A stretch of 64,000 nt of DNA, from positions 203,070-267,069 of the forward strand of contig WELA01006875.1 of assembly GCA_009602735.1 (NCBI GenBank). Direction: 5' to 3'. Below the pieces are notes generated by a model. It was not told where the DNA came from. It saw only the letters and a list, made by a program, of their open reading frames with translations, and ran no database searches. How positions within the stretch are numbered: position 1 is the first letter of the stretch; each line of letters starts with the position of its first letter. Of this stretch, positions 54,901 to 64,000 are shown one piece after another. Origin of the DNA: Mesotaenium endlicherianum (taxonomy: Eukaryota; Streptophyta; Zygnematophyceae; Zygnematales; Mesotaeniaceae). Both the position numbers and the translations under genes were made by a program.

Positions 54901-54998
54901 CCCAACCCACATGAATGCTAATTAAAGCCGCAAATCTTAGAAATCTCTAAACTGCGTAACAGGAGCTCTCAGACCAGAAAGGAGTGGGAAAATGAGCA
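51983..54998. other. intergenic region between convergent genes
   Basis: Contains the 3' UTR of the RING gene and that of MetRS, which converge. AATAAA occurs near 52770. Tandem and inverted GACTCAC units lie at 53415-53490. No further gene recognised; a 135-codon minus-strand frame at 52374-52781 lacks any family signature. Confidence 0.45.
53415..53490. repeat. GACTCAC tandem and inverted repeats
   Basis: CGACTCACGACTCACGACTC followed by the palindromic ACTCGCGAGT and a further CACGACTCACGAG; a weaker copy with CACGACCCTATA(C/T)GGT repeats follows at 53750-53795. Confidence 0.7.
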
Positions 54999-56132
54999 TC
55001 ATGCTATCGAGGCTCCAGAGAGCGAGGCGACGGTGCACACGCCGGCGCTTGTTGTGAAGGGAGCCCCCTTATAGGAGGCTATCAAATCTTCCCCTGTCTT
55101 GAGATCGGGCTGCACGGCCTCCCACACCTTCTTCTTCGGGTTCAACTGTTCGTCAGGCTGCCCCGGAAATCTGGGCACAGTTATCCTTTCTCCTATTGCT
55201 GCCCCTTCAGGCGGGGATACAAGCTCGACCTGTCACACACCAAAGTGGAACGGGATGAACCAACTTGCCAAGCTCTTGGTTCAAGATTACCATTTTCAGC
55301 TGGAGGCAGCTGGAGGCATACTTCAAGCATTTTAGGTTTGTGATAAGAGCACATGCATTGTCTTCAGAAGTTCATGAGATTTATATGATTAATCTATCCA
55401 TTTCTGAATGAAAATCAAGGTTCCCAGCTGGAAGGGAAGCTGGGGATGCCTAAGACATGAAGGTAGCGGTTGCAGGACCATGTGTCGTGTTTCCTGCAGT
55501 CAATGATAGGTCTGACCAATCATGGCAAACGCACGTCCAAGCCCCAAGAAATGCGCATGCACCAGACAGGTTGGAAAAAACGGCAATCGCCCCTCACTGT
55601 AGTATGTGTGGGACATGTGAAGGTATTAACTGCAAATTTGGAATGACACGTTTTGGCATATAAGACACTTTTAAACATGTCATTCATGGTGTTCCCGGAC
55701 CGCTAAACCTCGAACAGGCCAAACCACTTCACGAAGGTTTGTATCAGGCTGGAAAACAGAAGCTGGCTCTCATTTCCCACCAGCAAGCGTCAATATCTCC
55801 AGTCATGTCATACATCTAGCATACCTGCGTGTGGTCTGCGTTCGATGCCGCCAGCACCATAGCGTGAGATTTGACTCCCCTCATGCTGGCAGGCTTCAGG
55901 TTGCACAGCACACACACTCGTCGATCCTGCACCGCGCATGTGTCAAGAGGTTGAGAGTTTGAGCAGATGTATGCCCAATGTAGGGGAGGACAGACGGATG
56001 CTAGGGTGGGCTTGTTTTTTCCATGCGAGGAACACAGGGACGCCTATAAAGCTTATAGAGTGTAGAAAAAAGAGGGATAAAACACATGATTGTAGCCGGG
56101 ACAGAAAACACACTCTTACACACTCTTACACA

Positions 56133-56171
<39 letters not shown>

Positions 56172-56297
56172 NTCAGATGTTTAAGTGAGAGAATCACAGC
56201 GAAGGGCGAGACAGGTAGGAGCGCTGCAGGCCATCGAGAGCAAGAGAGAGGGAGCTCCTGCAGAGGCACACGTGCACTGGCCTGCTATAGAAAAAGT

Positions 56298-56385
<88 letters not shown>

Positions 56386-59300
56386 AGGTCGGAAGGAGGC
56401 AAGGGGAAGGGGGGGGGGGGGGAGACGGGCTTGAAGAACAAAGAGGATATTGCTTCGAGACAATAAGCCCAAAGGGGCAAAAGAAGGGTTGCATTCGAAT
56501 ACCGACGCTTTTCAGGTCAGAGGATCCGTCTGCGCGCAAGAGTCTGCATGCTCGGAGCTGGAAGCAAAGGCCTACAGGGGAGCAGCATACTCTTGGCTCG
56601 GAGCTTAGGGCCGGCGTAAGAGGGGAGCGCACCTGCATCTGCTCGATGGGAACAAACTTCACCAGGCCGCTGACAACTGTCCTCAGGGAGGCCTCCCCGC
56701 AGTCGATCTCCTCCACATACAGGGAGTCGGCATCAGGGTGCTTCTTAACGCTCCGGATGACGCCCACGCGGATATCCAGGCGCGATACATCGACGGGCAG
56801 CTCAGCTGCCCCCTTGTCCGGGGCAGCCTTCTTGGCAGCCCCGCCCTCTGCCGCCGCGGACTTCTTGTCTGCCCCCTTCTCCTTCTTCCCGACCTTCTTG
56901 TCGGCAGAAGACGCTGCCGCCTTCTTGTCTGCAACCTCATGTTTCACCCCCCACATGTCACTAACAGTAAGCACCGCGATCACTCTCCTGACGTGTCCTT
57001 GTCCTATAAGCTACGAGATTTTCATTGTCAGAGTTCCGGAGGTCCAACAAAGAAGAAATGCTCATTCACACTTTCCACCTCACAGATCAGCCCCCTGTCT
57101 CCGGGGCAAACAAACAGAGGCCAGGGACCACCAGGGACCAACCTGAAACATCTGAAAAACTCAGCGCAGAGAGGTGTTGAGCTCCGGTTTCACAGCGGGT
57201 CACGCGTGTCTACTCTGCATCCATTTGCGTTGCTCATGGCATGCCCTGGACCCACAAATGCTTGTAGCTGGAACAAGACCCTTGCACTCACAAACCGCAC
57301 ATTCATGGCCGGTGGCTGCCCACAGGCCAGGCCTGGCGCGGCCAGGGGTGCACAGAAGCAGGTGTCAGATATCCATAGGAAGAGGTCCCCACCTGCAGCA
57401 GGAGCTGCGGCCGAGGCGGGAATGCCGGCTGGCGGCACGCCGCCGTTGGCTGCCGTTGCCGCTGCCAGGTCATCCTCCACCTTCTTGCGGTCGGCCTGGC
57501 TGCCCGAGAATTTCTGGCGGTACTCCTCCACCTCCGCGTCCTTCATTTCCGTGAAGATCGGGAACGGGGTCCCAATCTTGTGCTGAGCTGGCAGCAGATC
57601 CCAAGGCCTGGCCGTGGCATCCACGTCGCCGTGCTCGTCAGAGAGCCGCAGGGCGGACCGAGGAAGGTTCATCTGGGACAGCAGCTGCACACACAGGCAG
57701 GGGGTTCCGGGAACAAGAGGAGGGGGAGAGGGAGATGGAGAGGCACCAGTCAGGGTCTGTGTCTCGAGGAAAGATTAGGGTTGCATGTCAAGGGGGCCGT
57801 GAGGGCAAGGATGAAGGCCGAATACGTTGAAAAGAAATGTGAGTTCCTGCGTGAAGATTTGTGAACGAGAGGCGACGGGCAACAGCGGGTAGAAGGTTAC
57901 GAGTGGGCCGCCAATGACCTCCTCTTGTTCCACACAAGTGCGCCGGGTTGAGACAAGCCAGTGCAACGATTCTCCGAGGTTCATACAAGAAAGCAAGCAC
58001 AGACACCCAACACCCACCCACACACGCGCACGCATGCACACGCACACACAGAGACAGACACACACACACACGCGCGCTCCGCTCAATGACGTGACACCTA
58101 GGAGCTGCTGCTACGTCTGCCACGAGAACTGGCCCTTGCTACAGGTGGGCGACTGCAACAGAGGTTGCACAGTCATGCACCGATAGACAAAGTTGGAGGG
58201 CATAAACAAGAGGGTGAGGTGGGGCGAGAAGTCTCTGCCAGATGGCGCTCACAGCAGGGTGACACCACAGAACCTGCACTCGGGCCAGACTGATCGCAAG
58301 ACTACGAGTTGCGCACGCGAGGAAAAGGAAGGCGGGGAAAGATGGGGAGGGCAAGAGAGGGGAGCCGGGGGAATTTGTTTGGGGAAAATCAAACACATTC
58401 GCTATGCCTGAAGAGCAGAGAACAAAGGCAAGAGCATCAACGCAGTGGCAGCAAGAGCATAGAAAAAGCCAGGGATGCCAAGAGAAGCAAAAGAAGGAGC
58501 CATCGGAGGGCAGTGTGAGCCGAGACAAAATGCAGCGATCGAATGGACAGGTTCAACTTGCCAAGCAAAGAAAGCCGGCACGTCACAAACATTGCGAGCG
58601 CGAGAATATACGACAGTACAGGCCCCTGCTTAACGGCAACGCACAAGCAGGTGTGCTTGTAAGTGCTTGCCGGCATGTGCGTGTTTGTGCGTGTGCGTGT
58701 GCGTGTATGTTTTTATGTGCGTGCGTGTGTGCGTGTACCCGTGTGTGCGTGTGTGTTTTTATGTGCGTGCGTGTGTGCGTGTACCCGTGTGTGCGTGTGT
58801 GCGTCTGCTGTATGTGCTGGTGTGTGGCTGCATGTGTGTGCGGGTGATGCACCTTGCTGGAGAAGGAGGGCATGAAGGGCTCCAGCAGCGTGGCCAGGAT
58901 GAGGCACACGCCGCACGACGTGCGCATCACCACCGCACAGCTGGCAACGTCCGACTTAAAGAGCTTCCAGAACTGGGACTCCTGCAGGTACAGGTTGCCC
59001 AGGCTGGACACCTGCATGGCCGTCCTCAGGCCCGCCTTCAGCTTCACCTGCACCGCACAGCGCCAGAGAGAGAGAGAGAGAAAGAGATGGAAAGGCAGCG
59101 TTGAGAACGGCAGAGTGACGAGGATTCTAGTTGGGGTCAGGGCTAGGGCTAAGCTTAGGGTTGGGGCCCTCTCTAGGGGAGGGGCAAGCTTATCCCGCTT
59201 TACTCCAGACTCGGGTATGCATGTGTTCTGCACAAGGGGTGAGGTAGACAAGAAGCGGCCTGTGCAGCACCCGGCAGCATATTGATACGTGTGGGCCGCT

Positions 59301-62300
59301 CGAGGAGAGGCCTTGGCGCCGAGAGAGAGCAGAGGGGCTTGGGGCTTGAGACTCCGATCCACGGCTTCCAGCTCCTCGATTCCCAGTCAGCGACTCTGCA
59401 AGAGGAGGGAGAGAGAGAGAGTGGCGAGCTCCTGTTGTTGGCAGAGGCTGGACTGAGGAGAGAAGGAGAGCGGGGAGGAGAGCGCGAGGGGAGAGCATGA
59501 AACGTGTGGCTCCACAGTAGGCCGGGGGTGCTGGGAAGGGCGGGGCGGGGAGGTGCAGCAAAGAATAGGAACATATCACGCGACAACCGTCGCGTAGCCA
59601 AACAGGACCAGTACAATAGTGCAGGGCCAAAGGTCCGGCACCTCAAGCCCCCTCACCCCCCCCTCCCTACCCCCCCCAACCCAGTGCATCCCCCCCTTGC
59701 GCTGCACCCCTGCCACCCTGTGTGCCAGCCACAAGCTCCATACACGCATGCATGCAGGCACCCGCGCACTCACGCACATACGGCACGCGTGCACCCACGC
59801 ACGCACGCTTGAGAGCACGACTGACCTTCTCCATGCAGTCGACGTACTCCACCACGAGGTCGCGGACCTGCGCGCCCAGCGCGACGCTCAGCTGGTGGTC
59901 CTCCGCGCCCGCGGCCGCAGGGAGCTCGCATGCGAAGCCCTCGCCCGCGGGCTTGGCGATGAAGGCCATCACGCGGTTCACAAAGTTGCCCAGGTTCTTG
60001 AGGAGCTCGTTGTTCTGCTTCGCCTGCAGGTCGCTCCACGTGAACTGCGTGTCCGACACCTGGCAGGCGGGCGGGCGGGCGCACATGTGGCGGACCCACA
60101 GAGGGGGGACGGAGATAGAGTTAGAGGTCGGGCGGGGCCCACACCACAGCGCGGAGCTGCCAAGTGAGCACGCACGCACGCACGCATGCAGGCATGCACG
60201 CATGCATGAAGAGATGTAGCAGAAGGATGCAACCAGAACATAGCAGAAGCCAAACGTGGAAACAGGCGCGCGTACACGCATGCACGCAGGCAAGCACCCC
60301 GCAGATGCATGAAACGCGCTGTCGTGCGTACATGCGCACACATGCGTCGCTCTCTCTGAAGCTCTGGCACCTCTCTGAGCATGCACCCCTGAGCCCCCCC
60401 AGCACACACGTCTCCTTTCAGGCCGGCTGTTGCTGCCACAGGCCAGGGGGATAGTCAGAGGGCTGGGGGTCGCAAGATTCATAGGGTACCGCACGATCTG
60501 CAAAAGATCGACTCTAACACTGCGTAGGCCCTGCTTTGGCGCAGCAAGACTCCCTACATGCGCCCTTGCTGTGCGCACAGACCGCGCACTCTCCTCCACC
60601 AGAGCGCTCCACCACACCAACAGCTGTGGAAGAGAACATCGGAAGCCGTGCTCTGCACCAGAAAGGAGAGGGATGAAGGCGCCAGAGGCAACCGCAACGT
60701 GACCATCGCCGCCGCCGAGAGGTGGATGCCCTCAACTCCCCTCCAGCTGAGAGAAGCCAACAATTCCTCCCTCCCTCCCTCCTTCTCTCCATCCCTTCCT
60801 CCATCCCTTGCTCTCTCGCCCTCCGTGCGTGTGAGAGAGAGAGGGAGCTAGGCAGTGGGCCCCTCGCTCACCTCGGGGCGGTTGGTGAGCAGGTAGTAGC
60901 GCCACACTTCCACGGGGATGCTGGTGGTCTTGGCGTCGTTGCCAAACACGCCCACGCCGCGGCTCTTGGAGAACTTGCCCGCCTCGTAGTTGAGGTACTC
61001 GCACACGCTAATGGTGCGCATCAGCGTCCACGGCTCCTCCGTGCCCAGCAGCGTGCACGGGAAGATCACCTGCTCCCCCTCGCGCAAGGATGCCAAAGGG
61101 GACGCGGAGAGAGGTGAGACGCCCAATTCTTCTGGGAGAGCGGGCTGTAGGGGATGGGGTGAATGAAGGAGGGAAGGGGAGGGGAGAGAGGATTGAAGGC
61201 ATGAACTTCTGTTAGAGGGCAGAGAATAGGAAGAAGGGCAGTGGGAAGGGGGGGGGCAGTGATACGGTTTCTTGCTGGAGAGGGGGGGTATAGCGGACAG
61301 GGCACAAGGGGTACCTTTGCTTCTCGAGGGAGAGGGGAGAGTAGAGGAAGCGGGACGCAAGGGAGGGGCATACTGGTGGGGGCGCAACAGACAACCTCTA
61401 TTAGTCTACTGATTTTACCTTGTCTCCCTCTCTATCGTCTCTCTTTGCCCATCTGCTGTTTGTAAAACAAAGGCAATGCCTTCCCACCGTGCTTGCTGGT
61501 GGCCCCCGTCGGCTGCTCTGCAAGTTGGCGCCGCCAGGTTCTCCTCCAGTCCAAAACAACTTTCTCGCTGGAGCTGCAAGTGCCTACAGCTTGAAAACCC
61601 CTATTCATGTGTACATGTGCTGGACAGGGGAAGAGCGGGTGGGGCAGTCACGACGCCTTCCCCTCAAAATGCCGCTTTCAGTACTTATAGTAGTTGCTGT
61701 GCATGGAACGCATGCATCTGCGACATGTCTTTGTGTGCTGTAGTTGGTCGGTTGTGCAGAAGCTACCACTGCCCCAATGACCAGATTGGACAGTCATGCT
61801 GTACTTGGTGGCAGGCCGTGCCTTTGCGAGTAGTCTGCATGCACGTGCTCTAACATGTACGTGCCCTCGCGTGCGCATGCACGCGTGTTTGTGCGTGTGT
61901 GTGTGCCTGCGTGCGTGCACAAGGGTGAGCAGCAGGCGCAACCGAAAATCTCTGGACCTGAAACACTGCAGCCTCCGGGGCTGTGGCTGCGTACAAGGAA
62001 AGGGGATGCCTCTCAACTCTGAAAAATGGCACGTAGAGCTTCGGGGGGGGGGGGTCAGGGCCTTGTGGGGCTTTACAGTGTGAAAGGGGACGTTGTCCTT
62101 GCCCATGAACTGCACGAGCTCCACGTCCTTGGGGCTCTGCCACCACTGGGCCCACTCGTCCGTGTAGTTGGCGGTGATGGAGATGTAGCCAATGGGCGCG
62201 TCAAACCACACGTAGAACACCTGCACGCTCAAGTTCAGAGGAGGATGTTGGGCGGGATTGGGACTAGCGAGAGGGCTGCGGCCAGAAGCACAAGAGCTTG

Positions 62301-62917
62301 CTGCAGGAAACAGTGGACCCTTTCCCCTCCCTCCTCCTCGCTCCCCGGCCACACAAACGATGTTGCGATTGAGGATTTGAGACTGAAGAGCAAAAAGCAG
62401 CCGACTTGCACCAGCAGCACCAAGCAGCAGCAGCACCAGCAGCAGTGTCAGACTACCAGCCCGAGCACCAGCACCAGCAGCACCAGCAGCACCACCAGCG
62501 GCAATAGCAGCGCCAGCCCTCCACAGCCTGCACACACTTCGCACATGCAATAACGCATGCACACAAACACACGTGCGCAAGTGCATGTGTGTGTGTGCGC
62601 ATGCGCCTGCGCCTGCGCGTGCGTGGTGCCTGTGTCGCACGTGCGCCCGCACGCGCGCGTACAAGAGACAGAGAGCAGGCGCTCACCTTGTCCTTGTACT
62701 TCTCGAGCGGCACCTGCACGCCCCACTTGAGGTCGCGCGTGATGCAGCGTGCCTTGAGCCCGTCGCGGATCCACGCGTTTGTTGTCTGCACCGAGTTCTG
62801 GCTCCACCCGCCGGCGACACTTGTCGCGTTCACGTACTCCACCAGGCGGTCCTTGAGGCCCGGCAGGTCGAGGAACAGGTGCTCTGTCTGGCGCACGCGG
62901 GGCGGGCTCCGGCATAT
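54999..62917 (-). CDS. methionyl-tRNA synthetase, nine 3' exons (5' end beyond window)
   Basis: Exons 62687-62917, 62077-62220, 60872-61069, 59826-60059, 58853-59047, 57393-57684, 56633-56928, 55825-55926 and 54999-55229 give 640 codons plus TGA in uninterrupted phase. Order: zinc-finger/connective peptide ([18 protein letters not shown]), [13 protein letters not shown], signature [30 protein letters not shown]-type motif [12 protein letters not shown], anticodon-binding helices, an Ala/Lys-rich linker and a C-terminal EMAPII/Arc1p-like tRNA-binding domain ([40 protein letters not shown]). The fusion is typical of plant cytosolic MetRS. It charges tRNA-Met with methionine in the cytosol. The HIGH-motif exons are missing. 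Introns hold long GT and GA microsatellites. The plant relatives are usually named MetRS/MARS1. Confidence 0.95.
56118..56171. repeat. GA microsatellite ending at a single N
   Basis: (GA)n in a MetRS intron; the N at 56172 marks an unresolved join. Confidence 0.9.
56297..56386. repeat. GT then GA compound microsatellite
   Basis: (GT)13-like tract followed directly by a long (GA)n run in a MetRS intron. It generates spurious poly Ser-Leu frames on the minus strand. Confidence 0.92.
58005..58080. repeat. CA-rich microsatellite
   Basis: CACCCACACACGCGCACGCA and following CA/CG dinucleotides in a MetRS intron. Confidence 0.85.
58677..58850. repeat. GT/GC-rich tract with a 46-bp tandem duplication
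   Basis: Alternating GTGTGC sequence in which a unit beginning GTTTTTATGTGCGTGCGTGT occurs twice (starts 58709 and 58755, period 46 bp). It ends just before the splice donor of the 58853-59047 exon. Confidence 0.85.
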
Positions 62918-64000
62918 CTGCAGGACGCTTGCTCGATTAAGAGGGGGACCATGAGGGTTTCTCGCAGTCAGGTACCTGTTGAGGCTATGCTTAAAGTTGG
63001 AGCAGGGTGGCAGTTCAGGAGAGGGAAGACTGCGTGAGTAAACAGTGAGGTTGGAATTGCTATTTGAAGGAAGCAGCAGCAGCTGCGTAAAGTGCTGGTG
63101 GGCGAGGCGTAGTTTCACTCGGGATGAAACTAAAGTGAACTTCCGCCACAGTCCGCTGTCCAATTACGTGCAGCATGGTCAGACTGTGAAGACAGTGGAC
63201 TGATGGGTCCCTATTCTCAATGGACGTCCAACCGCCAAGATTCCAGGGAAGGAGAACTCTGTCGTGCTCAACATTGTTCCTCGGCCAATCCAGACTGTTC
63301 AATGGACAGACGACATCGTTTGATTGCCATGCGAGAGTCCTACTACGAGCACAAGAATGCAGCACCAGAGGGTACTTTCTTTGGAGGGCTACCTTCGGGC
63401 TCTCCAAGAGTTTGTAGCTGCCAACGTGTAGCATACTTCTCAATGTGGACTTTCCAATAACAAGCACATGCAGGCCCCAAGCTCATGTAGCAGAGTGTGA
63501 TCCGAGGTGGGTGCAGAGCAAAGAACGAAACATGACCCCACCTACCCCTACTTGGGCTAGCTGTGGGAGAGGGGATGATGGCAGCAGGGGCATCCCCTTG
63601 GCAGTCTCACGCATCTCTCTTTCCTTCTACAGTGCGAGGCATGCCTCCCTTCCCCTCTGTCTGCCTTCAGCAGCCACTCCATGGGACTTCCAAGTGCAGT
63701 CCTCAGTCGAGAGGCCGCGGGGCAGGAGCGGCTGGGAGGGCCAGGAAGCACGACGGGCAAAAGTCTGCCGTTTGGGCCCTCCCCGGCAACCCCCCCCCAA
63801 CAGTGTACACTTGTCCCGCCCTCGACAAGATAACATAGAGTTCAGCAAGAAAACAAGCAAGCACCCGGGCGAGGGCAAAGACATCCAAAGGTGTGCGACA
63901 GCGGAGGCAGGAACAAGCGCAGGAGGAGAGAGGAGAAGCAAGACAGTATGAACGGCGGGAAGCGGGGAGGGCAGGGGAAGGGTGGAGATGGAGGCGAGGG
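62918..64000. other. MetRS intron or upstream DNA, no exon seen
   Basis: The preceding MetRS exon, which should end in the zinc-knuckle Cys pair, was not found on the minus strand up to the edge, so this is probably intron. Short frames here show no motif. Confidence 0.45.

Noticed and set aside
56285-56480. Long Ser-Leu and Arg-Glu repeat frames
   Set aside because: Produced by GA and GT microsatellites in a MetRS intron.
61200-61400. Pro/Ser-rich open frames
   Set aside because: They lie in a purine-rich MetRS intron between two well-defined exons and read the low-complexity strand.
1-64000. CRISPR arrays, rRNA or tRNA genes
   Set aside because: No regularly spaced repeats of the right kind, no rRNA-like blocks and no complete tRNA A/B-box pair with a cloverleaf were seen. 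A B-box-like GGGTTTAAATTC near 44749 in the TRIM lacks the rest of a tRNA.

Overview
The window looks like a nuclear scaffold of a green-lineage eukaryote, most likely a streptophyte (charophyte-type) alga. Spliced GT-AG genes with GC-rich exons lie among nested Ty3/gypsy LTR retrotransposons. The methionyl-tRNA synthetase has the plant-type C-terminal EMAPII-like extension. The retroelements use initiator-Met-tRNA-like primer sites (TGGTATCGGAGC), and two of them carry C5-cytosine DNA methyltransferase (DNMT) genes between protease and RT, an arrangement I know from Klebsormidium and dinoflagellate retrotransposons. I cannot name the species. The assembly contains one 338-base N run and six single Ns, four of which sit between short direct duplications inside retroelement sequence.

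Layout. 1-1.2 kb: first exons of a DHRS12-like short-chain dehydrogenase (minus strand). 1.2-10 kb: AT-rich gene-poor DNA with an old LTR relic (4.67 kb), two strong hairpins (6.2 kb) and a solo LTR with perfect target duplication (8800-9520). 10.2-15.6 kb: element E0, a chromovirus with uninterrupted gag and pol, a 5' LTR, and a 3' LTR reduced to about 10 bp. 15.65-16.5 kb: F-box/LRR pseudogene with two in-frame TAG codons. 18.6-26.5 kb: element E1 (minus), gag, then protease fused to a complete DNMT, then a long linker and a decayed RT/RNase H; in-frame ambers in UAG-CAR-YYR context separate its modules. 26.5-35.4 kb: element E2 (minus), gag, PR, RT, RH, INT, chromodomain, plus an extra ORF ('ORFX') between pol and the 3' LTR. 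35.4-38.8 kb: E3, a truncated sister of E2. 38.8-44.2 kb: R5 (plus), a decayed element of a second DNMT-carrying family, interrupted by an inverted-repeat insertion. 44.2-46.1 kb: E4 (plus), the ORFX C-terminus and 3' LTR of an E2-type element, interrupted by a miniature LTR retrotransposon (TRIM) that carries an integrase fragment.

46-64 kb is host gene space: a five-exon RING-H2/zinc-ribbon gene (plus, 48557-51982; the N gap lies in an intron) and nine 3' exons of methionyl-tRNA synthetase (minus, 54999-62917; the 5' part is beyond the window). MetRS introns are full of GT/GA microsatellites.

Together the window records successive insertions: E3 into R5, an E2-type LTR into E3, an E2-type LTR into the leader of E1, a TRIM into E4, and a TRIM-related inverted repeat into the R5 methyltransferase. 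The most notable content is the two retrotransposon families carrying a DNA methyltransferase, and the recoding-type signals of E1 (amber readthrough) and E2/E3 (-1 slippery heptamer).
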